DNA of 64,000 bases from positions 5,638,492-5,702,491 of the forward strand of contig JACTAT010000059.1 of NCBI GenBank assembly GCA_014526335.1, written 5' to 3'. This stretch comes from Chrysaora quinquecirrha (Eukaryota; Cnidaria; Scyphozoa; Semaeostomeae; Pelagiidae). The notes beneath the pieces were generated by a model that was given only the letters and a program-made list of their open reading frames with translations, was not told where the DNA came from and ran no database searches. Made by a program: the position numbers and the translations under genes. Shown piece by piece: positions 28,997 through 63,081 of the stretch (position 1 is its first letter; the number at the start of each line of letters is the position of its first letter).

Positions 28997-30017
28997 AGCT
29001 TTACAAATTCCATTATTCGAACAATTAGCTTGCTACAATGTTTCTTTAAGCTTTCCAAGTGCTTTATTGTATTTAATAAACATTTTTATTAAATACTTAA
29101 AAACATTACGGGTACTGTATGGTCTTAATCTCGGAGTGCCTAACCAATTAAATGCTGCGATGACCTTAAATCATAGTGAATGAACGCCACCCGTGACCCT
29201 GTTGTAATTGAATTGGCCGAGAGTGAAGGATTGCTTCAAACTCAATGACTTATTCATGGTCCGTGAATCGGCTTGTTAGGCAACCTGTGTCCCGTAGAGT
29301 TACGCCACTTTGCTTTGATTTGAAATTTCAATGTCTCTCAAAAGAAACTATACTTAAAGTATCAAACAAAGATTCTTAACAGCAGTTAAAAGGATAGATT
29401 TGTTTATTTGATTCTTTTTGGATCGTCTAGGGTGAGTATACAGTTTTTCCTTTCCTTTTTTTGTTTTTAGCAGCGTAAGAGTTGCGTCGTTTAGCTATAT
29501 GAATTTGCGTGAAAATATTTCCTAATTTGTTTGCTGTTTCGCTGCAAATTCGATAATGTATGACCGAACACTGAAGGTTGTTACAAACTAGCTGATAAAA
29601 AGGCGGTTTATAAAAGTTATCCCCGGTCTTAAGTAGATCTTAAGATCATATTAAGGGTATTTTTTTCATACGATGGTAAGAATTCAAACGTTTTTCCAAT
29701 GATACAAGTTTGGTCCGCAAAAGTGTCCTCGCTGTCCACTTCGTGATTTGAAATTCAAGTCAAAAAGAGCCTTAATGATTCTTTCATTGCTGTTCAGCCA
29801 CTTGTGTGCCTCAAATCTTAGGGAGTTCTTCCGTCTAGAGTTTTTGCGATTTTTTTTTTCGTCCCGACAGGATCTCTTCAAGGCACAATATAATTCGTCA
29901 TACCCGATTGTTTTGGTCTATTCCCGAAATTTCGTACTCTGGCGAGTGTCAGACGAGGGAGCTGTATAGCAGATGTTTATATTAATCTAAATCTCAATCT
30001 TCCATCTGCTGAAGCAT

Positions 30018-30510
30018 CAAGGCTCCATTTACATAAGAGTAACTAGATCGAGGTAGTTTTGGCTCGAAAACACCTTCCGTTTACATAGGAGCTCTTGGAT
30101 CCGTACCTTTCTGGCTCTGTTTAGAGCCAATTCTGGATCTATTTAGAAGTAGAGCCAGCCCGTCTCTAGCTTCCTTTTGGAAACCGTGTGAATGCTTCGG
30201 ACCAGGTCCAAACTGGTACGAATACGAAACGTGACTAAAAGTGAATGAATAAAGCCTACAAGAACAAGTTTTTCCAAGAGAAGTCGCATTTTCTGCTTTA
30301 GCATCCCACAAGATGCTACTGTGATAAAAAGAAGAAATTTTTAAGCATAGTTTTGTTGCAAGAAGTGTGGGAGAGCATGCGTCAACGCAAAACAATACGG
30401 TTGTCAAATTATTCTGGATCAGATCGGAGCTGGTCCAGCTCTTCTCGTGTAAACTGGCTCTGGATCAGATCAAAACCAATCCAGTTTCTCTCGTGCGAAC
30501 AGAGTCTGAG
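30018..30510. mobile_element. TIR element, 'TTTACACGAG' family, copy 1
   Basis: Nested mirrored segments: CCGTTTACATAGGAGCTC (about 30077) against CTCTTCTCGTGTAAACTGG (about 30437). Interior words such as GGATCCGTACC and GGATCAGATC are shared with the element at 55.2-55.6 kb. Noncoding. Confidence 0.6.
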
Positions 30511-30745
30511 GTCCTGGCCAAACGATAAAACATTGGTGGTCCACCATTTGGGATTTGCTTGTCAAGCATTGTTTGACCGTTTGGCGACGTCCAAGACTAT
30601 TGCTCGTCCAACATTGTTTGTTTGCGTGAATCAAAAGATGTGTTTGAACTTTTTTCAAAAACATCACGCCACAAATTTTGTCACTTGCTTCTCAAGCAAT
30701 GTTTTTGGACATGACCAAACCAAACGGTCAAACAATTGCTGATCA
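30510..30745. repeat. 'CAAACATTGTTTG' palindrome-rich repeat, copy 1
   Basis: Contains repeated short inverted words (CAAGCATTGTTTGACCG, CAAGCAATGTTTTTGG, ACCAAACGGTCAAACA). The same vocabulary recurs at 46.18-46.50 and 54.21-54.36 kb, so this is a dispersed family. It ends about 90 bases upstream of the CAP-lectin gene start. Confidence 0.55.
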
Positions 30746-30832
30746 GCAAATTGAAAATGTTGGAGATCAAGAGCTTGAAATATTCGATCTACATTGTTGT
30801 TTAATGTTAATACTTCGTATTCCAGGTAGATA

Positions 30833-33800
30833 ATGAGCAAGCTGTGCTTGTGGTCACTGGTTGCAACTGTCCTTTTAGGGACTTTTGTCAATGCAGGGAT
30901 AGGTAAGCTAATTATACTCATGTAAGTCCATTCGCCTGAATTTGCAGACCCACGATTATGCTATTAAATTGCGATAAACAGCGGAAACATTTTCGGGCAC
31001 ACTTAGGGCGTATTCTTGTCAGCCAATTCTTTCTTTCGGTATAGCCTCCTTTTCGGAATGTGTGTTTTTCGAAGCCATTCTTCTGAAAATGGCAGGTTTT
31101 GGAGCTCTCCAAAGCATTTCTTCCAAATTATGTACGATGAGTTTGTGAAATCGCAACAAGAAGGAAATTGAAGCTCTCTGACACCATATCAGGGCAAATG
31201 AAATATTGAGGGTGCTGTGGTGTCTTGGTCTCGTCCAGCTGGCTCGTAGTGTCAGAAGCTCAGCGAGGTCGGAGTTCGAGTCCCAGCTACTTTAGCGTCA
31301 CGTCTGGTGTCAAAGTCTCGATTAGTTAACCTACTACTGAGATCCTAGCGAGTGAATTCACCATTTCACCCTATCATTGAAGACCCTTAATTGACGGAAA
31401 CTTTGAATGTGTAAGACCGTAAGGTAGACGTAGAATCTGGTTAGCCGATAAACAGGAACGAGATAAACTTTTGTACCGAGATAAATTGCCCCAAAGTTTG
31501 ATATTGTTGATGCAATTGGGCTGATGATGATGAAGATGATAGGCCTAAAGCAATAAAGTTTAGTCCCTTTTAATCAGACAACCAGATGAGATGTAGATTT
31601 CTGCTTGTCCTGGGATTTGCTACCACTTGGGATGGGCCCTTGACCACATTTTGGCTTGGGACTTGCCGCCTGAGCTTCAAACACATTCGTTTTCAACACC
31701 AAATTTTCTTAAAACTATACCCGCCTTTGTAGCCTTTTTGCGAAGAATAATACCTATATCCGACTTTAAAGCATTTCAAGGCAAAAACACATCAATACCT
31801 GCAACACATCACTTATCGAAATATCTGTTATATCTGAAATCAGAGCCGTTTTTCGCACAAAAACTTCTGAAATTCGATCCCGTCCCTTATACCAGAGGAA
31901 ATGGTTTTCAAAAGTATTCTGTCCGTTAGGCAACTTAAGCTTGGCCGTGTAATGTCAGCATCCGGATGGGTGGCTTTCTGGCTTTATATCAAACGAACTC
32001 AATTCTCCGTCCTTCAGAAGTGACGTTAAACTATAGGGTTCCAGGCCTGTGTGCGGCATGTATAGTAGGTCGAAATTAGCTATAAAAGCTAGATTTCAAA
32101 GCCTACTGAAAATAAAGTAACAACAACAATAACAAAAGCAACCAGAATCTGCCGAGACCAAAAGTTCTATCTTTCCTTTTTTTCTTTTAACCTTCATTTT
32201 TTGACAGCGAGGAACTCTGCAAGAATTGGTTTGAATTCAAGACATTCTTTGGGAGCTGTTGCAAACGCAAGGGACGCTGTTGGTGGTTTAAATAACGTCA
32301 TTGGTAAAGTTTCCAATGCTAGTCAAGTTGTTGATGCAAGCGGAAAAAGTATGTACTTGAATAGTTTCGATTCTCTAATACATTGTTGAACCTTAGGAAC
32401 TTCCATTAGACCTAGGTTGACCGTACTTTTGTCGCGCTAGCTCAATAAATCATAACAAAATTTCCAAATAATAGCACAATTTCCTCGTTGAAAAAACCGT
32501 GACATTGAAGTTCAAAGCATTCTGAAGTTACAGTTGGCCTTCTGCCTAATTCAAATTCTGTATTTCTGCTGTTCTCCAAAATTTTGAAGTTTTGTACGAC
32601 TTTAACCATCGAGAACAGAATCATCAAGTGAATGTTTCATCATATATGTCTCCCTGTTTGGCGCTAAAAGTGGAGAAGATAATATATTGACACGGAACAC
32701 ACATATCTGCATGAAGCATTTGACTTTAAAGGGCAGGGTCCCAAGGAAAGTCATTTATCTTGTCAGGTCATAATCATAGTTATGTTTGGCTGCAATTTTG
32801 TCCATGTGTACATGGATAGGGATAGGCAATATTAGCCATTGGTACAATAAGGGACCATGTCCATCGAGCGTCTAAATTGTAGACGTTTATTAAACATCAT
32901 GAATAGGCCTTTCAGATGTATGATCATTCTAGCGCTTCATGTAATTAAATCATGAATAGGCCAATCAGATGTATAATCATTCTAGCGCTTCATGCATTCA
33001 AACGCTGACATATTTCGCGCAGCGGAACGGCTATTGTATTTCCATTTTTATTACTAACAATCGTCACTTGTAAAAGCTCCGCTATGGGCGATTTTGAAAT
33101 CTGGATGGACTTCAACATTCCGCCGCGTCCGAAGGCGAACTACAGTAAAAACCCGCATATATAAGAATCTTCCTCGAATAAGAATTTTTTGCTCCATTTT
33201 TTGCTCCTTTACTTAAGAACCTTTCACCCTGACTTTGAAAATGGTCCTTATTTCACAGAATATTTGTCCGAATCTGGTAGGTATTGGATGTCCAATTGCC
33301 AGGGCTATTAAAATATCTCAACATTTTAACAAACAACTATTCATCTAATTGGCCTAAACAAATCCGTTTGTACAACATCGCTGATGTTCCATATAATAAA
33401 CAAGTGATCAATTTTTGTACAATGAAACTTGTGAAAACTTTAAGAACCTTTAGTAAGAACCTTAAATAAGAACCTCTCAGCCTGGTTTCGTAAATTTTAT
33501 CCTACAGATAACAACCGAAACATCCTGGTTTCAAAATGGTAGGCCATTATATACGGTTTTTTACTGTAATCAAATCGCTTGAAAACGTTTCACACGACGT
33601 CGTTATTCTAACTGGAGCACTTTGGCGCCTGATTCCTAGTGGAAGATGAAAATATTTTTAAAAACAATAACCGCTCCGCTTCGCCGGGAAAAATGAGACA
33701 AGTCAGAAACCAGTTTTATAGTAAGTAAGGAAAAATATTGCACATCTCGCATTTGGGTTACACGTTGCTTTTTCTCATGCTAAACTTGGAACACACATCT

Positions 33801-34950
33801 TTGGAGCGGACTTCATCAAACAGGTTAAATATTACCATTACCATTCTCTATTCTTTCAGTTGCTGAGACCACTCGTAAGAAGTTGTTGGCTGAGTTGAAC
33901 AAATACCGTCTTATGCATGGCGTGACTCCTCTTGGATACTGTCCCGTCTGCGAAACCGAGGCTCAGAAATGGGCTGATACCTTAGTAGGGGCGAATGGAA
34001 CTGCTAAGGCTGATAAAACATCCAAGTATGGAAAAACTACATTCACTGAAAAAGACAAGACTGTTCTCGGTAAAGGACCAGACTACGTTGGCACACTCAT
34101 TGCTGCCACGTGGTAAGTATAGCCTTATCCTGTATTACCATCAGAAGGCAGAGCAGTGTAGTGGTTAGCACTTGCGCCATTTGTGCTCAAGGTCTGTGGT
34201 TCAAGTTCAGGCTAGACAGCGCAAATTATAAGGTGTAAGAACCTTGCTCTCTGTGACTCGGACGATCACGTAGAAAGGCGGGCCCGTCTAAAATTGACCA
34301 CCCTCAGTGCCAGTGAAGAGGTTGGCCGACGGCGTTGATATTCATAAAATGACTGCTGAGTGAATGAGACTTAAGTATATGCCACACCAGCCAGCACTAG
34401 AAAAAGAATGTAGCTTGGTGCTGGAAAACAACCAAACTAAAACAAACAAACTCCGGTAAAATGTAAAGAGGCCCGGTCAGCGATTCTGAAGCTAAAGACT
34501 GGTTCTTAATACACCATTTTACCTTCACCTACAATCTATTTCCCTTTCCCTGTTTCTTTTACCCTTAACTGTTACCTGTTTATTGTGCTTCTGGTTTCTG
34601 TCATTTGCTAGTTTACTGTAGCCGGCTGTAGCTATGATTTGTCTCATCTTCCTGCTATTCATCCTTCAGGTACAATCAAATAAAAAACTACGATTTTTCA
34701 AAGAATGAGTTCAAAGGAGCAGCCGCTGATTTCACTCAGCTGGTCTGGAAGGAATCAGCTGTTGTTGGATTCGGTTCTAAGCAGTCTGCCGATGGTGAAC
34801 TTACAGTTGTTGCGTACTACAGCCCTGGTGGTAACAACGAGAGCATGGGTTACCAAACAAATGTAAACAGAGTTACTGGAGCTGGTGATCTTGATGTTAG
34901 CCAATGTAAGTAGTTTTCTATATTACTGTTCTTGATTGTTTGCCTGTCTT

Positions 34951-34987
<37 letters not shown>

Positions 34988-35015
34988 TTGCTTGTTTGCT
35001 TGCTTGCTTACTTGT

Positions 35016-35063
<48 letters not shown>

Positions 35064-38000
35064 TTGCTTGCTTGCTTGCTTTTTTATATGTTACACGCTG
35101 TTTTTAGACTATTTGCAGCTTTCTCGGCTACCGAAAAAAATTAACTGTACAAGGTTATCTTAACGTTTTCTTGTCTTGATTGAAAGTGTCTCTGGTTTTC
35201 CTCAAATACCTTTGGGTTATAGAGCTTGAGTGCACTCTTTTTTGCGTTGCTTTCAAGTTGCTTGGAAATTGTCTCTAAATTCGTTGTTGATGTTTTGATT
35301 GCTTCAATGTTGCTTCTTAGCTGTGCTGAAGTTGTATTCGCTTCTTTGCCGTGTCCAAGTTGTCTGGGAATAGTGTTAAATTTTCCCCAAAAATCTTTTT
35401 GTTGTCTCGATGTTGCTTCCCAAATTTGCCAAAGTTGTCCTTGGTTTTTTGTGGTCATGTTGTCTAGAAGCTGTCTGAAAACTTTTTCAAGGACAGTTTT
35501 ATCCTTCAAAGTTGCACCCTAATCGTAATGAAGTTGTCCTTACTTTTGTTGTATTCAAGTTGTCTCGGTATTGTCTTTAAATTTGCTCAACGATTTTTTG
35601 TTATCTCAATTGCTTCTAATTATACTGAAGTTGTCTTAGATTTTTGTTATGTTCAAATTGTCGTTAAAGACGGGATTCTAGAATTTTCTCAAGGAGTTCG
35701 GCTGTATAACCATGGTCTTGCATTGAGATCAAGCTCTGATTGTTTATATTGTAAACATGATAGAAATTTTTACATATTGACAGTGAAATGCCCAGAGGAG
35801 TGGACTCTGAACGGTAAAAACTGCTACCGTATCTTTGAAAAGAAAATGTCTTGGGGAGATGCATCCGACCATTGCAATGTTTTGAAAGGTTCATTGGTGT
35901 CAATTGAGTGTTCTGATGATAATTTGTATGTCAAAGGTAAGTTGCGGAGAATAATATTTTCAGTTTGCAGGTATGTGTCATAGTAAAATATTGAGTAGAT
36001 TACTATCTCTAAGGTGAGTGTACATTGGCTCGATACTTAACGAAGTAGTTTACCGAGGCAGATAGTAGCCTTTTGTCGCCGTATTCTACTCTCTTCATTT
36101 CAATTGGCTGAGACATAAAGAGCGCAAAGGAGGCTTCGCTGCTTGAAAACAGAGTATTGAGACCATCACTGCGGGGAGGAGTTGAAGGGCCGCTTTATCT
36201 AATATTGCGAGTTGCTGAAGAAGACTCACTGGAATACGCAATGGGCTATATAACTTAGCGAATGTCCCAGGGTACTATTTTGCCTCCTGTATCCCGAGAG
36301 GGTTGCTAGATTGACTTGGGTGGTCTTTGCCCTATTGCAAATTCAGACATTTTGTCTTGTGAGAATAGTGGCGGGTTAGGAGCAGAATGACAAGTATATA
36401 AATAATGAGTGTTGGTATGAAGCCTTTGCCATATTTGCAATATTTGCGATTGCTTTTGCGATTTATTGTAAATATTTTTCAAACTATAAGGCTATGTTTC
36501 TGCATTATTTTTTATAGCTTTTGCACGTGAAAAAGAAGTAAAGAATGTATGGATTGGTTTATCTGATTCAGCTACAAAAGGAGCTTACCAGTGGGTTGAT
36601 GGAACACCATATGTTTTCTCTGACTTTACTCTTGATTCCTATAATTGGTATACTGCTAATGTCGACAAAGCAAGAGGAAAATGCGTTTCAATCAATGAGA
36701 CTGGAAACGGTTGGTCATACGATGACTGTACTGATGTACAATCATTCATCTGTAAATTGAAACCAAATGGTAAGAATATTTTTTAATAAGCTTCTGTATA
36801 GTGATGTAATGGAGATGCTTGGGGCCCGAGGGAGTTTAGTAAGTCCCTTATGTAGGGACGGCAGAGCGAAGCGAGCTCTACGTGGAAGAGGCCTCGGAGT
36901 GGTGGGAAAAGTTTGAAAGCATGCCCTTTAGAGCCTTGAAAGATGCACTTTACGTGTACCTTGGTTGAGGACTGTATATGGGGTGGCCTTAGGAAGCCGT
37001 TTAGCATAGTGCTCAAAAAGCACACAAAACGAGCCATTTTTCGGTGGCTCCTTTTGGTGGTTAGGGTCGGTTAAGGGCGTTCAGTGAATTAGGGGAGCCT
37101 AAACTGCGTTACGCAACTGCTTCTATATAGGTCAAATATTGAGTAAGAAAGCTTGTTGAATCTCAGTCAACTTGCCAGTGTGAAAGGAATCAAAGCATGA
37201 AATCCGTAGTTTTTCCCCATCTCCATTATCCTGACAAATATATAAGAATTAAAAATATAAGAATTGACGTTGATGAATAACGAATGGGCGGTTTCTTGCG
37301 TTTTTATTTTGACATTTGGAACGTGAACAATAAAAAATCTGAGGAACAGGACCAAGGAATGGGATAGAAAATCTGAACAATATCAAGACTGAGGAACTGG
37401 ACAAAGGAATGGGACGGATAAGCATCAATTATTTCAGGACTATTTAAGGAACAGACCATAGGCAAAGAGAACTGCTGTACAATAACTAATTTGAAACTTA
37501 GGAACATCATTGCTGACTTAGGACCTTGTACTAAAACAGAGGAACAGAACTGTGATTGGCACTATAGGAAAAGGGACCCTGGACTAGGACCAAGGAAAAA
37601 TACTCAATATTAGAAACTATGTGCTAAAGGGAGAAGCAGAGTTCGTTGAGGCGGAAGTTCTTAAGGCAGAGGTCCTTGAGGCAGAGGTCCTTGAGGCGGA
37701 AGCTCTACGCGGCGGTGGTCAGAGACAGGCATGGGCTAGTTCTTTATCTAATTAAGGAATTTGACTCGGAGCCATTCCCGAAAGTTCTTTAAACTATCTG
37801 ATATTAAAGCCCTAAGAATCGCTTATGGTTTGCTTTTGTCTTAGCATTTCCTCTCATTGTACTAAGTAGTTACTTTCGTTATAAAAAAGGACAATTTTTG
37901 GCGCTTTCCCTGCTAAAATGGTAGCTCAAAGTGACGAGATTCACAGTGATGTATAAACCAAATCAAACGACAGCTTTCATATTCCTCGCTGAGTCCCTAA

Positions 38001-38759
38001 GTGATCCCAGCGTTAGTTTTTGTTAATCGATTGCTTATTTAAAAGAAACATGTTTTAATCCTGATCAGATTTCAGCCAGCATCATGGAACATTACACGCT
38101 TTTTTTATAAGGAACCACTTTATAAGGAACCTACATGTAGAAGGCCCGAAAATTTAAAGAACTTATACTACTAAAGAGAAAATCACTAAGGAACTTTTCA
38201 TTGTTGAATATTTTCATCACTGCAATCAATCAAGAATTAGAATTAGCCAGTTCCATTCATTTGCAGTCGAAAATCACATAAATTGTACTTAACGCATGTA
38301 TCAAATGTTTCCTTGAGTTGTCTCGAGCTTTGCTTACATGCAGATGTCTCTGTACAGTAGTCATTAAACTGTATGTGCAGTTTAATTTAAGGAACTATTA
38401 AGGAACGTTTGGAACTATAATCGTCTCAAAAGAGTTAAAAGATAAGGAACTTTAAGAACTAGGCCTTGAGCTAGGTTCTTCATAAAAAATGCGTGTATAT
38501 TGGGTCATCCAACAAGTTAGCCAATGCTGCAACTTTCTTCAGACTTGAATGTTGAGCAATTTTGGGTGAAAATGTGGGTGTTTTGGCTGGATTTTTGAAG
38601 GCGGGATAAAGATCATAAATTATTCGACGTGTATTTCCATTCGCAGGTGTGCTCAGCTTCTCTGTTCAGCTTTATTTCCCTGGAAGCTCATACACAAGCG
38701 ATTTGGTTGACAACACACAAGCAAGATCTACGAATTTGAAAAACATTATCGAGAAAGCG
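30833..38759 (+). CDS. Secreted CAP domain + C-type lectin domain protein (3' end missing)
   Basis: Exons: 30833-30902, 32208-32348, 33860-34112, 34670-34905, 35784-35936, 36518-36769, 38647-38759. Phases 1,1,2,1,1,1 match at every junction, giving 406 residues so far; the gene continues toward the N gap. Residues 1-21 are a signal peptide (MSKLCLWSLVATVLLGTFVNA). A 47-residue linker follows, then a CAP/SCP domain (LNKYRLMHGVTPL, AQKWADTL, WYNQIKNYDF, FTQLVWKESAVVGFG, VVAYYSPGGN). Next is a C-type lectin domain (CPEEWTLNGKNCYRIF, WGDASDHC, VWIGLSDS, CVSINETGNGWSYDDC, FICK), then a segment (VLSFSVQLYFPG...STNLKNIIEKA) resembling the start of a SEA domain. The CAP motif His in GHFTQ is Asp here (AADFTQ), and no EPN/QPD sugar-binding motif is visible in the lectin, so ligand binding is uncertain. 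A fusion of this kind suggests an extracellular, possibly mucosal or defence, role (inference). Alternatively two adjacent genes are being joined. Confidence 0.8.
31207..31510 (+). repeat. tRNA-derived SINE, family C, copy 1 (intronic)
   Basis: GTGCTGTGGTGTCTTGG...GGAGTTCGAGTCCCAGC (B-box-like) followed by CTCGATTAGTTAACCTACTA and CTGAGATCCTAGCGA. Near-identical blocks occur at 60.03-60.23 and 61.06-61.24 kb. Confidence 0.8.
33141..33568. mobile_element. TIR element in CAP-lectin intron 2
   Basis: Left end TACAGTAAAAACCCGCATAT (33141) against the complement of the right end, TACAGTAAAAAACCGTATAT (to 33568). The interior repeats a TAAGAACCTTT word and CAGCCTGG/CACCCTGA variants. Noncoding, about 428 bp. 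Confidence 0.8.
34148..34440 (+). repeat. tRNA-derived SINE, family A, copy 1 (intronic)
   Basis: GCAGTGTAGTGGTTAGCACT (A-box region), GGTCTGTGGTTCAAGTTCAGG (B-box region), then a body with ACCTTGCTCTCTGTGA, CCCTCAGTGCCAGTGAAGAG and ACTGCTGAGTGAATGAGAC. The same order is seen at 51.97-52.56 kb. Confidence 0.85.
34945..35085. repeat. (CTTG)n microsatellite
   Basis: About 33 tetramers of CTTG with occasional TTTG variants in the intron between the CAP and lectin exons. The cysteine/leucine-rich frames here are repeat artefacts. Confidence 0.95.
35205..35670. repeat. Diverged tandem repeat, unit about 100 bp
   Basis: Three to four degenerate units built from CAAGTTGTCT.GG.A, TTAAATTT.C.CAA, TTTTTGTTGTCTC.ATG, TTGCTTC and CTGAAGTTGTC words. 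It lies just upstream of the first lectin exon. The Q/K-rich minus-strand frame (35141-35509) comes from the repeat. Confidence 0.6.
38092..38497. mobile_element. TIR element, 'ACACGC-T-run' family, copy 2
   Basis: Left end TTACACGCTTTTTTTATAAG against right end TTCATAAAAAATGCGTGTA. The interior aligns along most of its length with 27804-28224. Sits in the intron before the SEA-like exon. Confidence 0.85.
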
Positions 38760-38864
38760 GTAAGGATATTCATTATATCGATAAAGTCTGCTATATTCAA
38801 AGGTTTTGGTTGAAATCTTCGTTAATGAAATCTTCCGTTAATCTTCTTTCATTTCTTTTATAGA

Positions 38865-39153
38865 AAATACATTCTTTTTTTGTAAGAACAATTTTATAAG
38901 AACACGAGCCTGGATTTTGCCCAGATTTTAAGAACAAATTAAGAACAAGCTGATGCTGGCATTTTCAAAAGCCCTAAGAATATCAGCTAAATATGTACGC
39001 AAGACTATCAAACTGAACGTAAAAAGCAAAGCAAACAAAGAAATAGACAAGAATGCTGCATTTTCACATAAACCTAGTACCACCCTATACATTTATTGAA
39101 AATATATATGTCTAAGTAACGAAGGAATTAAGAACAGATTAAGAACATTCCAG
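38865..39153. mobile_element. Partial A+T-terminated repeat running into the gap
   Basis: Starts near AATACATTCTTTTTTTGTAA and carries AAGAACAAATTAAGAAC words, like the TIR families at 27.8 and 33.1 kb. Its right end would fall within the Ns, so the assembly may have broken on this repeat. Confidence 0.5.
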
Positions 39154-39653
39154 NNNNNNNNNNNNNNNNNNNNNNNNNNNNNNNNNNNNNNNNNNNNNNN
39201 NNNNNNNNNNNNNNNNNNNNNNNNNNNNNNNNNNNNNNNNNNNNNNNNNNNNNNNNNNNNNNNNNNNNNNNNNNNNNNNNNNNNNNNNNNNNNNNNNNNN
39301 NNNNNNNNNNNNNNNNNNNNNNNNNNNNNNNNNNNNNNNNNNNNNNNNNNNNNNNNNNNNNNNNNNNNNNNNNNNNNNNNNNNNNNNNNNNNNNNNNNNN
39401 NNNNNNNNNNNNNNNNNNNNNNNNNNNNNNNNNNNNNNNNNNNNNNNNNNNNNNNNNNNNNNNNNNNNNNNNNNNNNNNNNNNNNNNNNNNNNNNNNNNN
39501 NNNNNNNNNNNNNNNNNNNNNNNNNNNNNNNNNNNNNNNNNNNNNNNNNNNNNNNNNNNNNNNNNNNNNNNNNNNNNNNNNNNNNNNNNNNNNNNNNNNN
39601 NNNNNNNNNNNNNNNNNNNNNNNNNNNNNNNNNNNNNNNNNNNNNNNNNNNNN
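39154..39653. other. Assembly gap of exactly 500 N
   Basis: The run spans 500 unknown bases, a round placeholder size of the type inserted by scaffolding software. No features can be read. Open frames spanning it are meaningless. Confidence 0.99.
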
Positions 39654-40285
39654 GCATGTAGCACAGCCTTCGTTCATCCTAAGTTTTACATACCATATTT
39701 AGCTAGTTTTTCTTACCGTTATAGCCTATCATTTCATTCCTTATATGTAGAAAAATGTTGGTTATAGTTCACTTAGATTAAGTATAAAAGTAGGTAGTTT
39801 TTAGTTAGTAATTATTCAGATTCAGATTCAGATGTAAGTTGGTAAGTCACAGAAAAGCAAATCGAAGTTTCTCTCTCTCTCTGATATTCTACTGCGGCAC
39901 GCAAGCAAAGTCTACCAAAGTTTTGGGTGAGATTGTTTCAAATTGTTCTTGTTGTATTTAGATTTTAGCTTAGCATTTATTGGTAATTCGTCAAAACCCA
40001 CGTTTTACCAAACTTTCGTAGCAACTTTTTGCTTGGTATCGGATATCGACTTTGAGTCTATTACCAAAACCGATTCTACTTTTCGTTGGTATAAAATGAT
40101 TTGGCTAATATATTTTCAATTTCTATCAAATAAAGAAAGTTTACCTGTCTTTAAGTTGCACTTTTATGCGACGACAAAGAGGAGGGAACTGAAATAGAGA
40201 TACAAACGAAAATAAACAAGAGGTTCCTGCTTAGAAAACGTAGGAAGACAAGACCAACTAGATTTATGTTTTGCTCAGTTCTTAC
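39654..40285. other. Flank right of the gap, no gene recognised
   Basis: AT-rich. I looked for the next ferlin exon (minus strand) and for a terminal exon of the CAP-lectin gene (plus strand) and saw neither. A (CT)n run lies at 39871-39884. Confidence 0.5.
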
Positions 40286-62239
<21,954 letters not shown>

Positions 62240-62662
62240 CTGAAATTCAGTTATATCAGACGATCAGTTACCAAGAAATTCAACTGCCATCTGCTAGGCC
62301 CGTCCCGTCTAGGCCGTTTTCCCGCCAAATCAGATTTCGCGCGTTTATTATAATGCAAATCATTTCTTCCAATTGAAATGCAATTCACATTTTGCATTGT
62401 CAGAACTGGCGGGGTAAGGATTTCATTTCATCATAGTCATAGGAACAAAAGGATTTTAAGAGATTTCTGTTTCTAACAACAGGATTTCGAGCAGAGGTGT
62501 ACGAGATTCCCAAGAGCTTATAACGAGGGTCGTTTAGGGGGCTCCATGTTCCCCTACCCCCTTGAGAAAATCTCCTTATTTCCTTGAGTTTTCTGGGATT
62601 ATTTTTCACATTTATAGTCAAGCGGATTGATAGGGAGGATTTTACCTGATCCCTGTTTCCCA

Positions 62663-63081
62663 ATAGATCATTTCGGTAGAAAAAAATTTTCGAAATCGCT
62701 AGATATCAATATCAATTATCAAAGATATCAATTTTTCGATGCGAAAATCGTATAAAGCACCCCAAAAATAGTCCAGGTGCACAGTTTTACTATCTCAGCG
62801 CTTGTATAATCGATTTTACGAGCGTTCAAAGTTCACAATTTTATAAGGGCTTTGACCGTGTGGGGTAAAAAGTTTCGCCAAGTTCATTTTTTGCGGTCAA
62901 AGCCTTTATGAAATCGGGAACTTTGAATGCTCATAAAATTAAGAACACACGTGCTAGGATAGTAAAACTTTGTACCTAGACTAAGTTTTGGCTGCTTTGT
63001 AAGATTTTCATATCGAAAACTCGATATCATGTGATTTCGGAAAATTTTAATGCTGTCTGACGTCATACCGAAATGATCTAT
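62663..63081. mobile_element. Near-complete foldback (hairpin) element
   Basis: ATAGATCATTTCGGTA (62664) is mirrored by TACCGAAATGATCTAT (63065-63080). Inner arms also pair: AGTTTTACTATC against GATAGTAAAACT, and GGGCTTTGACCG against CGGTCAAAGCC. About 420 bases form one imperfect hairpin. Confidence 0.85.

Noticed and set aside
35141..35509. Gln/Lys-rich 122-codon minus-strand frame
   Set aside because: Runs through the diverged ~100 bp tandem repeat; coiled-coil look is compositional.
39093..39677. Open frames of unknown residues
   Set aside because: They span the 500-N gap.
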